Positions 25,129 through 36,584 of a stretch of 64,000 nt of DNA are shown here, piece by piece. The stretch spans positions 496,001-560,000 of the forward strand of contig NW_026516671.1 of assembly GCF_025766255.1 (NCBI RefSeq). Reading direction: 5' to 3'. Below the pieces are notes generated by a model. That model was given only the letters and a program-made list of their open reading frames with translations. It did not search any database and was not told the DNA's origin. This DNA is from Zychaea mexicana (taxonomy: Eukaryota > Mucoromycota > Mucoromycetes > Mucorales > Lichtheimiaceae). The translations under genes and the position numbers were made by a program. Positions within the stretch are counted from its first letter, which is position 1. Each line of letters begins with the position of its first letter.

Positions 25129-27542
25129 TTAATCCTCCCATTCACTACTGTCAGAATCATTCTCGTCGTCGCTTTCCATTGCACTTTTTCTTGCGTTCAG
25201 GGCAGCCGCAAGCGATGATGCAAGATCGCCACCACCAGCTGCTGCTGCACCGGCACCGGCAGCTGCACCAGCGCCAACAGCGGCTTTGTTAAGTTTAGGT
25301 GAATCTGTAGGTGTCGAGCGCATCTTGCCGGTGGTTTTTAGGCTGGAGAAACCACCGGTTGCACGAATACTTTCCATCAAGTTGGAACGACCATCATTAG
25401 GTGGGGACTGCGGTGACGATGCTCCTCCTGATATAGGTGCTGGTGGAGGAGGTGGAGGTGGTGGTGCACCTGTTGCAGGTGGAGGAGGAGGAGGAGGCGG
25501 CGGAGGCGGCGGAGGCGGCGGCGGTGCACCTGCTGATGGAGGGGGAGGCGGCACGCCAGTAGATGGCGGCGGGGGAGGTACAGGCGCACTTGGTCTTGGA
25601 GGCGGTCTACCAGGTGGCGGCGGTGGAGGTCCACGTCGATCTCTGCGTGGTATCGGTGGAGGCGGAATAGGCACTGGTCGTTTTGTTGCAGGCATGGGTG
25701 GCAGCGGTGGAGGCGCAGGTGCAGATTGAGCATCAACGAATTCGTCCTCACTCTCGTCATCCGAATACTGGCCGTCATGTTGGATGTCGTTATAGAACGT
25801 TTCTGATGCTGGTGGCTGTTGAGGCTGCGAATTCGGCACAGGCGGAGCAGGGGGAGGTGGAGGAGGAGGAGGAGGAGGCGCTGGTGCTGTAGGTGGGGCG
25901 GGCGGTGATGGTGCCGGTGGCTGCTCCGTGGTCATGGACATTCGATACGGATTGTTTGATTTGAGTGGAGGCGACACTGCACTATCTGGAGATGTGATGG
26001 TTGGTGGTTTTGTAACTGGAGGTAGTGTAGGAGGCTTGATAGCTGGAGGCGAGATAGTAGGCGATACATCGCGGTCGGCTGAAGATGGTGGTGCAGGAAG
26101 TTGCGTAGCAGGTCGAGGTGGCGTGATACGTGGTGGTTCTTCGTGTGTTTGCGCAGGTGCTGGCGGCAATTGCGATGCAGGACGTGGTGGTGTTGGTCTC
26201 GGCGGTGTTGGTGCCGGGATATTTGCGCGTGAACCAGGTCGAGCAGGAGGTGGAGGTGGTGCGACCATCGATTGACGAGCAGGTGGCGGTGGAGGAGGAG
26301 GAACGTTTCGACGTGATGGAGGAGGAGGTGGAGGGGGACGACGGCCTAGTTGTAATACCTTTCTTTAGCACTGTTTCCCTCGTTTACTGACTGAATAATA
26401 ATAAGGCGGTGTTACTTACCACCAACAGGAGGGGGTGGAGGGGCCGTGCGACGCGCAGGAGGAGGTGGAGGAGGTGGTCTCGAAGTGGGTGTCTTGGGAG
26501 TCGCATTGTGTGTTCTAGCAGGTGGCTGCGGTGGGCCACCACGCTGATTTACAAAGCTCTTGATGAAGTCCTGGTTCTCGGTGATCTCCTGTGCTGATAT
26601 GCCCAATGACTGCAGCTGGTCAAACAATCCATCCCACTCCGGGTCCGTGTTCTGTACGCTGAACCCTTTCTCTGGGGTATATCCAATGTGGCCGAGATGC
26701 CGGAACTCTGATGGCAAACCGATTTGCGTCTTATCCACTTTGGATTTCTTGCCATTATCTTTTGAAAGAACCCGTTAGCTTATAAGCATTCACAGAGAGT
26801 CACTGGATTTTAACACAAACCTTTCTTTTTGTTGTTGTTGTTGTTGTTGTTGTTGTTGGAAGCCTTTTTCTTCTTGGAAGGGGCAACGGGTTCGCGACCA
26901 GTGACCTTGGTGTAAAACACAGAAGCGTCGGCTGTATCGGCAAAGGACAATCCACACATGTATTCCTATTGTTTTTTCAAAAATATAAAAGCACTCTGCG
27001 TAAGGAAAAAGACACGTGCTACCATTGTTCTCTCGTTCCAAGCGATATCCTGTTACTACCACTTACGTCGCCTGCGAATGCGAAAAAGAAAGGCGTTTGC
27101 ATATCCAGCTCAAATCCGTCATATAATTCTTGTTCCCACAAGATGTCCCGAGGATGCTTTGAGTCCACCATAAAGTTAAATTAGACTTTGCAACAGTTCG
27201 ACGCACTTTTTCGGACACCATTCCCGTTAGCCTACCATCAAATCTACAATTTTGAAATAAAGTGATTTCTTTTTCTTATCCTTGAGAAAAACGACGGCAC
27301 CCCAAATGTTGGAGTAGGCCCATTTATGCGGATTAGGGTAAGAAACGTAAAGGCGCGCAACGGTAGCTGCATAGATTTTCTATTTTTGTAAATGGCCCGG
27401 CAAATAGTGGAGCATGAGTGTCCATTAAAGCTCTTATATGTTCATGTCTTTGTTTTGTAAGACCAGTCTTACTAACCGAGTTGGGCAGTGCCCGCCGAAC
27501 TTTGTTCTTGTCTTCAGCCGATGCAAGGGCTTTCGATGGCAT
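25129..27542 (-). CDS. WASP-family Arp2/3 activator (Las17/WASP-like)
   Basis: Actin nucleation-promoting factor at endocytic sites. ATG 27542 begins MPSKALASAEDKNK; exon 1 (27542-27477) joins an exon starting at 27379 to give PNSKIYAATVARLYVSYP, the start of a WH1 domain. WH1 continues through WGAVVFL, DILWEQELYDGFEL, FFFAFAGD and CGLSFADTADASVFYTKV. The boundary near 27170-27235 is uncertain. A Lys-rich segment and a run of nine Asn follow, then a CRIB/GBD (IGLPSEFRHLGHIGY, exon ending near 26425), which would bind Cdc42-type GTPase. After that is a very long proline-rich region with many PPPPP runs (SH3 and profilin sites), a WH2 motif (SNLMESIRATGGFSSLK), and a C/A tail ending DDENDSDSSEWED (actin and Arp2/3 binding). 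Yeast Las17 lacks the CRIB; its presence suits an earlier-diverging fungus. It lies 226 bp downstream of the myosin gene. Confidence 0.93.
26828..26860. repeat. GTT/AAC microsatellite inside the WASP gene
   Basis: An uninterrupted run of GTT triplets on the + strand (AAC in the coding sense) encodes the Asn run between the WH1 domain and the CRIB motif. It is likely length-variable between strains. Confidence 0.8.
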
Positions 27543-27767
27543 GGGATGTTGACGAAAGAAAAGAGAAAGCTCGAGTGGGCAACACCAATTTAGCACAAAT
27601 TATAGTTCGGAGATTGCCAAGGCAACGTTGTGTCTGTTACCCAGGAAATAATAATACATATGCTTCTTGTATAAACAAATTTGATCGCAAAATATTGCAT
27701 GAGAATAATTAGGATATGTTATTTATGTAAAGATGGATAGGAGTAATGTAATAAGGCGAAGGAAAGA

Positions 27768-30700
27768 TTATGATTTAGCAGTAGCAGTAGTAATAGCAGA
27801 TAGTCCAAATTGCGATAACATTTGGTTGAGTCTGTGGATACATAGACTGGTTAGTGTGTCTTTTCTTGTAAGACTGGATAATATAAACTCTGTTTGATTA
27901 CCTTTCAGAGCGAGCTTGTGCTTCGGCTGCCTCACTTTGCACTAAGCGTGCCAAGTCTTGCCAATTCGACTGTAAAATATCGTGTTTGTTTTCGTAATCG
28001 GTGCGTTCTTTGGATTTTTGCTGCAACTCATCATTGAGCAACTTGAGTTTCTCTTCAAGCTCCGTTTGACGCTGGGTAAATAAGTTCTGTTCGGCGCGAT
28101 GATTCTCCTCGGCGTCTGATAACTTTTGCTTATACTCATCGCGTTCATTCTATTCAAAAAGTGAAGCGTTGAGAGTTAACACAGCCGCATTATCCACATG
28201 GAGAAAGAGAGAAAGATGTACCTTTAGTGCCGATATTTGAGCTTCATTTGATTTTTTCAGCTCTTCCAGCTCCTTTCTAAGCGAATCCACATTGTTTTCT
28301 CGCTCTTTTGAAAGTCGACCATTTTCGTTTTCAAGATACTCGACCCGTGCTGTCAGAGTTTCATTTGTGCCATGCACAGCTTCATATCGTGTTGCCAGTT
28401 GTTCATTCTCCTCACTGCACTCGCGGATATCCCTGTGCAGTCGTGCAATCATGTTTGCCTGTGCTTCGGCCTGTTTTTGCGCTTCTTCCATCTCCTCTTC
28501 GTGACCTGCCACCTTTTCTACCAATGCCTGCTTGCTTTCTTCCAACTCTCGCACTATGGCCTGCTGGCTCTGTACCAGACCCGCATAATCGTCTTGCTGA
28601 GACGTCAACTGCTGGCATTTTTGCGTGAGCTCCTGGATTTCGCTCGTTTGCTCCGTGATTTGCGTTTCTTGCTGCGCAATCTTTTGATCTCGCTCCTTGA
28701 TTTGGGCCTCTCCGCGATATGCAACACCGGCCGACCGCAGCTTTGCATACACTTTCCACCATGGCCATTCTCGCAATGTCACATAGATGCGTGCATTGCG
28801 CTGCATTACCCGGATTGCCTCTGTTTGTCGTGCCTTGCGTGTCATTTTCTGCCTTGCAATGTAACGACGGCACATGGCTTGGAACCCGGTCATGTAGTTG
28901 GCTAGGTGTCGATCTCGGATCTCTTCTAGTTCGGCCAGTACAGTTGCCTTGAAGAACACTTTGGTTGTTCCAATTCTGTATCGCTCTGGATCCAGCTGCA
29001 TAGCGTCCAACAAGGTTTGACATGCACTGCGACCGTAAATGAAGCAGTTGGTGGGTAGCTGGTTGGGACACAGGATCTCGTATCGTTTGCGGAAATCGTC
29101 AAATGATAAACGGTTCGGGAAACCTTTGCGACAGATACGGATACCTTCGAGTACACCATTGCATCTTAGTTGTCCCAGCACGAGCTTGGTCTGGATCTGG
29201 CCTGCGCGCTTACGGTCATTGGGTAGGATACAGCGAATAAAGCGTGGATGTGTCGATTCGAGCGTGCACATTAATGCTAGGAGCTGCTGCTTGTGGCGCT
29301 GACCCACTGTTCGGAATGATCCTGTGCCCTTGCGCAGTTTTGTCAAGGTCATGTCGGTTGATTTTTCATTGTCAGTAAGGTAGTCTTCAAATAAACGAGC
29401 AACGTAAGGTTGTGTGGACCGTGCGAGCAAACGTGTGACATCTTCGTTGAGCGGATCTTTGTTCTTGTCAATCCAGCCCTTGGTGGAATATTCGACTCTG
29501 CCGGCATAATGCGTCACAATAAACCCTTCATCAAATCGTCTGGGCTTGTACTTGGCGTCGCCCTCCCCGGTATTCCAAACCTTGTTTAGCTTTTCTAGGA
29601 ATCGCTTATCTGTACCACGAGGAGCAACGCATTCCTCCTCAAGACAAGATAAGATACCGATTGGCTATTTTAAACACAAGGACGTTAGTGTCTATGATTT
29701 CCGTACAATAGTTCGTCTGTGCATGAATTTCTTATACTTGCATTGGCCTTTTCGATGAGGTTGATTGTAGGTTGCAAGTCCAGTCCGAAATCAATATAAC
29801 TCCAGTCAATTCGCTCCTTCTTGTACTCTTCTTGCTCCAACACGAACATGCTGTGGTTAAAGAACTGTTGCAGCTTCTCGTTCGTGTAATTAATACACAG
29901 CTGTTCAAAGCTGTTGACCTGTTTAAACACATGCTTTGTCCTGTTAATTTACGATCCTCACTCTCCCTCTTGCACTCGCAAACATAAAACAATGTTAGAG
30001 AATAAAAAGACGTGCCTCAAAAATCTCAAATCCAGCAATATCCAAAACACCAATAAACTGTGTCTTGTCTACTGTTTTTTGACCATCCAAAGCCTGATTC
30101 ACCCGCTCCACTAGACTGGCAAAGTTGCGCTCATATAAGGTTTTTGCGAGAGCGACCAAGCTCGCCTGGACTTGCTCTAGTGATTTTGCTTGGCTCACCC
30201 ATTCAGATCCAGCCTTGATACGCGGTGCCAGTAAGCCTTTTTTAAAGTCCTGTGCTGGGATCCCGAGAAGGTGGCATAGACGTTCGATGGACGTAAAATC
30301 CCGAATATCGGCACGCTCGCGAAAATCAGGGGTTACAATGATATTGCCGAGATGGAGAACGGCTGCCACGATACGGAACAAATCGAATTTTTCCTTGTCG
30401 GAAAGGCCCATGATGTCCAACGATTTCTGATTATATCGGCTACTATGAGTCTGTTGTTTTCTATTTCATGGATGTGCTGGATCACGACAACATGAAACTT
30501 ACCAAGAGTTTTTGATAATCTTCTGCGTCATCTACACCATCAATAGTGATACTGGAGTTCTTGGTAAAGTTGTAATCCTTGGCGGTCTGACCACCTAGCA
30601 GCAGTTGCTCCTTGAACGAGTCATCCGCACTCAACAGTTGGTAAAAGACATGATAGTTTCGTTCTTCAGGCGTCTGCTGATGGACTCGCGATTTCTCCAG

Positions 30701-31943
30701 CAAGTACCACTCGATATTGGCACCGCAAATCTGCGCTCGATTGTTGAATTTGATTCGAATAAATTTACCCTGATTATAGAGAAAAGTCAGCGTTATCAAA
30801 GCTCTTTTCATTTCAACCAGCTATCATGTAGCCCCACCCCAACCCCCTATCTTTGCGTAAAATTGGCCAATAGACGGGACTTACAAAGCGAGACGAATTG
30901 TTGTTGCGGATCGTCTGCGCATTACCGAACGCTTCAAGAATGGGGTTCGCTTGCAATATCTGCTGTTCAATTTCTGAACGAACGGCTGTATTGGCAACGG
31001 CAGCCAAATACTGGATCACAATCTTGGTGTTTTCTGTTTTGCCTGCCCCCGATTCGCCCCTATAATTATTTCCACAGTAAGACTTTTCATTAGACAAAGA
31101 AGCCTCCGATGACAGAAACAGCAACCGAAAAGAAAGACTCACGTGATAAGAATCGACTGATCATCACCATCTTGCACCATGTCATGATATGCTTGATCTG
31201 CGACGGCATAGATATGCGGGGGTAACTCGCCTCTTCGTCGGCCTTTGTAGGATTGGATATAGTCCTGAGAATAGATGGGCAACTTTCGATATGGGTTCAC
31301 TGCCACCAAAAACAGTCCAGAGTATGTCTGTCGATTAGAGAGGAGATCTAGTAGTTAGCTTCAGCTCTGTCTCTTCACTGTTTCCAATCGATAGTGCAGG
31401 TGGAAAAACTTGCATAAGTTTCACCGGTATGGTACCGCAAAGTCAGATTATGGATCACCGATGGCTCGTTCAGGTGTGTCAGTTCTGCCATATCTTCCAC
31501 GCGGTCGAATTTTGGAGGGTTCATGGAGTACACTTTGTCTGCGGGGACGAAGCATGTCTGTGGTGTGATAGCCTTGTTGAGTCTTGTTCATTCAAATCTT
31601 ATACTTTCTCGCGTAATGGTTCATAAATTGAAATTTAGAATTCATTGTTTTAACTTACTTGACCGCTCTCATGCTCAACTTCAATCTTTGGGTGTCGTGC
31701 TGATCGTGGACTCTTTTCAAATTCTCTGATGACTTGTGCCCGGACATAGCCATGCTGTTCGTCTTCGATCCACACCCATCGCTTTTCGCTAAATCGTGCT
31801 TGGTTGACGGCGTCCTGGACGTTGTCGAGGCGATCGGGCACAAACACTTTGGTTCCGTGGCTGTGGATAAATGTGCCTCCAATACGGTCGCTCCGTTGTG
31901 GTGACGGTGATGGTGATGGCGAGGATGAGGCTGTGGTGATCAT
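27768..31943 (-). CDS. class II-type myosin heavy chain with a short tail
   Basis: Actin-based motor. Exon 1 (31943-31659) encodes a Ser/Pro leader and an SH3-like N-terminal domain ([17 protein letters not shown]). The next exons hold the motor: [21 protein letters not shown]-loop [12 protein letters not shown], switch I NNNSSRF, switch [11 protein letters not shown], then [36 protein letters not shown] and converter GTTKVFFKA. The neck has one IQ-like segment ([14 protein letters not shown]) and the class II junction [17 protein letters not shown]. The invariant proline that normally follows is not seen (KLRSAGV). The coiled-coil tail ([12 protein letters not shown] onward) is only about 270 residues and ends with a small exon 27831-27768 ([11 protein letters not shown]) at TAA 27770-27768. 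Conventional class II tails are near 1000 residues. At least eight introns with GT-AG ends. Expected role is cytokinesis or cortical contractility; the short tail makes filament formation doubtful. Confidence 0.9.
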
Positions 31944-32130
31944 AGGCGATAGTAACGGAGGGAGAGCGGGGGGGGGGGTACAAGAGTGGAGATAAAGGGA
32001 AATAAAAGTGGAGAGTAAGCAGCTGCAAGAACAATTGATTCTTTTGAATCGCTATGTAGAAATTTTGGTAAAAGCTTTGAAAACAACCGAAAAAGGAAAT
32101 AATGCATTCTTGATGATGTGTGCTTGCGTG

Positions 32131-32163
<33 letters not shown>
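32131..32163. repeat. (GT)n microsatellite in the myosin-adaptor spacer
   Basis: About 14 GT units in the 310-bp spacer (31944-32253) between the adaptor's 3' end and the myosin start. The rest of the spacer shows no gene; it is the presumed myosin promoter and also holds a G-run near 31970. Confidence 0.9.
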
Positions 32164-32165
<2 letters not shown>

Positions 32166-32253
32166 GGCCACATGATCCGCTTGTTGGGCGTCGAGAATGT
32201 TATTGTTTTTTTTATTTTGCGTGTGTGGCGGGCTTTATTATGATTTATCAATG

Positions 32254-35200
32254 TTACTGCTGTTGTAACTTCTCCACTTGCTCTGCTAAAGATGCTACCA
32301 GCTGCTCTAACTGCACTCGCTTCTCACGCTCCTCCTGCAACTCCTTACGAAGCTTATCCACTTCGTTCTTTGTAAAGTTCTTGAGCTTGGTCTCCAATAC
32401 GTCGTTACCGCTCGATGGAACGTTGAATCGCGAAGCAATGTTACGAACGCCAGTGGGACGTGGTGCCGGCTCCTCATCTTCTTTCTTCTCTGGTGATGTT
32501 GTCTCATGCGCAGCTGCAGGCTCCCACATGCGTCTTTGCACAGGCTTCAGGTTCTTGAGCTCAGGTGCAGCTCCGCCAAATGGCGTAGGGAATTTAGCAA
32601 AAATCGGTTTCACGGGTTTGGCAGGCGATCGCGCTGCTGCTGCGGGTGCCTCTTCCTCTGCTTCCTTCTCAGTTTCTTTTGATGGTTCTTCTCGCTCTTT
32701 GGCTAGGTCTTCTTTTAGCATATCCATTTGGCTCGGCTCTTCTTTACGTGCTTCAGGTGTGGCAGGTGAGCGTCGTGCTCTCGCTGGACGTGCGCGTGCT
32801 GGACCAGATAATCTAGGGCCCGTCGGCTGCATATCCAGACCTTTCTTCTCTTCCTCTTCAGGGCTCTTGATTTCCTCAGTCTCAGTACTAGCAGCAGGTA
32901 CTTCCTCCTGCTCCTCCTTCTTTTCTGGCTCTTCTTTGGTCTGCTCCTCTTCCTCAGCAGGTGCTGGCGGGGAGGTTTCATCCTTCTTGACATCTTCCTC
33001 CGGAGAAGCGGGCACTTCAGCAGCGACAGCAGCCGGTGATTCAGGTGTTTCGGACTCAACTTGGCTTGTGGGTCTGCTTGCTGGTCTGGGGGGCTTTTCG
33101 GAAGCCTCGCTTGAAGGTCTACTGGCTGGCTTTGGTGGCTTTTCAGACGCCTCGCTTGAAGGTCTGCTGGCTGGCTTGGGTGGCTTCTCAGAGGCCTCGC
33201 TGGATGGTCGGCTTGAGGGAAGAGAAGGTTTAGACGCGTCGCTGATAGGTCGACTAGAAGGTTGAGGAGGCTTTTCAGACGCCTCACTTGAAGCGCGACT
33301 GGCGGGCATGGGTGGTCTTGAGGGCACCGGAGGGGATGATACTGGTGACGATGTCACTGGAGGAGTTGCCTCTTTCTTTTCTTCTTCTTGCTCCACCTTT
33401 ACCGGTTCCTCATCCTTTGCAACAGGCTCTTCCTTAGCCTATAGTTTCACGCGCACACGTATAAAATTGCAAATTGTCTTTTCAGCTCTTTATCTTTTAT
33501 CCGAGTAAGTATGATGATTACCTCTTTTTCGGACACAGGTTCGGGCTCTGCTGCTGGTGGTGCATGTGGCGAAGGGGATTCAGCAGCAGCCGGTGGAGGA
33601 GTCGTTTCTTCAGGAATAGAAGGCTGCGATGGTGACGATACTTCTGCAGTGGATGTTGACTGCTGTTCATGTAGTGAGCCAGGTCGACTGCCTGAGGAAA
33701 TTGGGCGGTTACCAGGGAGCGGTGGGGCGCGCGCACTGATACCAGTCGATACTCTCGAGCTGGAAGCTGTGCTGAATGATTGTTGCGACCCAGTCGAGGC
33801 CAGCGATTTGCGTGAGCGTACGGGTGGTGGTGAAGCGATGGATTCTTCTTCAATCTCCTTGACAAAATTGCTCGGGAACACACCCGTTTGACCACGTTCA
33901 GTTGTACCCTTCCACCAGCCATCATCTATATTCTTGTCGATCACGTTTACATATTCACCCCGCAACAAGTTCAGCTCGTCCTCGTTTTCGGCGTCATAAG
34001 GGTGTAAAACGATGGCCTTGGCAGCTATCACCAACGAGTTAGCTGAAACAGCTCCCCAAAATTTTTAGCAACAAACACACGTGTCAGCATACCAAATTTC
34101 TCGGTAGGCTGTTCTTCTTGATCGAACTTGTCGATTGGGAGAGGCTTTTCGGGCTCTGCTTGCGTGGCAGCGGGCTCGTCCATGGCAGGTTGCTGCTCCT
34201 CTTTCTCTGCAGGAGTGGCAGGTTCTGCTGGCTTCTCGGGCGATGCAGCTTTGGTTTCCTATTCAAGCACATCATTTACTGTGAGCAAATGTAACCTGCA
34301 CTATCACACATCAAAGCGAACTTACCGGCTCAGCAGGCTTCTTGGGAGCACCACCTGTTTTTTTCAGAGCTGGAAATCCACCCGCTAAGACACTTCCTAT
34401 GCCACCCTGTTTAATTCCATATGCGGCCAGTTTGAAAGCGGGCTTGCTGGCTTCAAATTGTGAGACATATAAAAAGATGATGTTTTAGCATACGAACCAC
34501 CAAACAGCTAACGCTATTTAGCACACATACGTTCAGCGGGAGCACTGCCATCCTCACTGCTTTCTGCGACTTTTGGAATATCAGCTGACTGAGCGCCAAG
34601 ATCAGGTCTACCGGGCATATCAATTTCTTCAACACACTTGATAATACAAAGAGAGAGATGGAGTATGCGTGCAGGTGGTCAGGGCACAGTTCTTTTCTTG
34701 TTTGATTCCAAATACGCAATAACAAAGCCCAGTCTCATTTTAAGCATACCTCGCCTGGGAACCGTCCCACTTTGCCATTAATTTCGCCTTTGAACCATCC
34801 ATCTTCATAGCGCTCATGAAGTGTAGCAATGCCTCCGCGATGAAGCGTCAGTTCATCCGGTCCTTGCATTGCATAATCTTCCATTACACGAGCCATACCA
34901 ATAGGTTTAACTAGAAAACACCCCTTAGGTTAGACCTTTTTGTTTTCTCGGTCATACTCTTAAACCTTGGTGTATTCTGTTGTTACCTGGAGCAGCTTCG
35001 GCTTCAGCTTCACCAGCAGGCTCGGAAGCTGTGTCTTCCTGCGTCTTGTCAGTCTCATTGTTAGCATCTCCTTTGCTTTCCTCGGGGGACGAGGCTACAG
35101 GTTCGACAAACTTTATATATTGCTAATTAGTCACTGTTCTTCTTTTTTTAAAAGAAACACACACGAAAGGAATGCTTCCATACATTGCTGGGGAAATAAC

Positions 35201-35426
35201 CACTAGAGCCGTCATCTTTTTTGCCCATCCACCAATCTGGGTCAGAGCTGTCGGTGACAGTAACAATGTCGCCCTTGTCAAGCTTTAATTCATCCTCTCG
35301 TTGAGGTTCGTATGAATGATGTACGTTGACAGTTATATGTCCTATATATGTAAAGTGCGAGATACATTACAGACAAGCTCGACCGGTGGTGACTAGCATT
35401 ATGCTTTCAGAAGACTTACCAGCCAT
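32254..35426 (-). CDS. triple-SH3 adaptor with C-terminal coiled coil (CD2AP/CIN85-like)
   Basis: Cytoskeletal/endocytic adaptor. The coding start ATG 35426 lies in a 7-nt coding exon (35426-35420) spliced to 35341 to give MAGHITVNVHHSYEP, the first SH3 (ALYDY-like SYEPQREDELKLDKGD, WWMGKKDDGSSGYFPSNV). SH3-2 follows (VMEDYAMQGPDELTLHRG, GWFKGEINGKVGRFPGE), then a Pro/Glu/Ala linker. SH3-3 (LHPYDAENEDELNLLRGEY, DDGWWKGTTERGQTGVFPSNF) lies near 33850-34020. The C-terminal exon 33396-32254 is proline-rich with a tandem SRPSSEASEKPPKPA repeat, acidic stretches and a PKPVKPIFAKF-type motif. It ends in a coiled coil (LRKELQEEREKRVQLEQLVA) and EKLQQQ. Three SH3 domains, a proline-rich region and a terminal coil is the CD2AP/CIN85 order. 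Yeast Bbc1 is another comparison, but it has a single SH3. Its SH3 domains could bind WASP, encoded two genes downstream. Confidence 0.88.
33060..33305 (-). repeat. 45-bp coding repeat (SRPSSEASEKPPKPA)
   Basis: Five imperfect tandem copies of a 15-residue, 45-base unit within the adaptor's proline-rich region; three (SRPSSEASEKPPKPA-type) are nearly identical. Each contains a PxP-type segment that could serve as an SH3 ligand. Confidence 0.85.
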
Positions 35427-36584
35427 CTGTATTTTCTGAAATGAAGCTGGGAGAAGGGAAGGGAGGTTGGACAGGAAAAAGAAAAGGCACTCTGTTTTTC
35501 GTGGCAATATGCAAATTGGATAGTTTTAAAGTTACCTCCGCAGAACCTCGTGTATGGAGGACTGTTACACATGAATGAATCTCGATGCAAGAATGCTGGA
35601 GGGGGTCAGTAAACTTCCGTCAGCATCATGCGATCCAGCTCTACGAATCGGTTTCCATGAAAAAAGCAAGCGCTACGATAATCTGGTCATCGCTCAAGCC
35701 CTTCAAGATGCTATGGGTGCACTTTAAGTGCTGGCCTCGTAACTGGTAGCAATAGAGAAATCCCTGCTGGTGTTGCCCTCTTTCGTGCGATAATTATAAT
35801 ACACGACTAGAAGTGATGACTTACCAAGGCCATTATCGCCAGTTCTTCAAGTATTGTTTTAGTTGTTGACGACTGTATAGCGTATTTTACCCCTAGTACC
35901 TGAGTTACCTCTATCATACCAGCCCTGACTCTGACGGTTGCACGAAGAGCGGGCCGCTCTTTATTGCTGTGGCGTAAATTGTAGAATCGACTACTTTGAC
36001 CTGCCTTATAGTCTACCAATTGACTAAAGATGAAGCTTTGCGCGTTACAATGACCAGTAGCATTGCTATCAGTAATAAGTCATATTTTATTGTAGAATAA
36101 CTTATAATACATACAGCATTCTAATCCCTTTTGTGACCACATGACGTAGCAAGGTCAAACTTGAATACAAGCGACTTTGGTGTAGAGCACAAACAACCCA
36201 TAACTATGCCTTAGTCTGTTCGACAGGATTCAACAAAGGTTCTTGTCGTCAACGTCGTACCTTAAACTTTATCAAAGACCCATCATTAACGATTGGCCCG
36301 ACAAAGCAATGATACTCAGCTGCATGAATGGTAGCGTGAACCCTGCAAAGAACGAGGAAGAGGAAGTCTATTTCATAGCATCCTACACAGGGATAAGGTT
36401 TCCAATTTTGCGATGCGTGACAAGCAGTGGTAGACTTCCACTCATATTTTTTCAAAAAAAGGACAGGCGGTTCGAGTGACGCGCTCTTCAGTTCTTTTCG
36501 CCTTTTTTTTTGTGTTTCCATTCTCTAGTCTACTTCCTCTCCTATCTTTGCTTTTCAAAACTTGACGTTCCCCTGCTCTATTTC
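35427..36584. other. divergent intergenic/promoter region
   Basis: Separates the adaptor (leftward) from the F-box/TPR/LRR gene (rightward), so it should hold both promoters. A weak open frame at 36243-36479 lacks domain or splice support. A T-rich tract (CTTTTTTTTTGTG) precedes the rightward gene. Confidence 0.5.

Noticed and set aside
25286..25729. 147-codon Gly-rich frame on the + strand
   Set aside because: Antisense of the WASP proline-rich region; poly-Pro codons read as Gly on the other strand.
32120..33265. 381-codon Ser/Gly-rich frame on the + strand
   Set aside because: It is exactly antisense to the adaptor's proline/glutamate-rich exon, whose coding sense is supported by domains and splicing. 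Antisense of Pro/Glu/Ser-rich codons naturally stays open.
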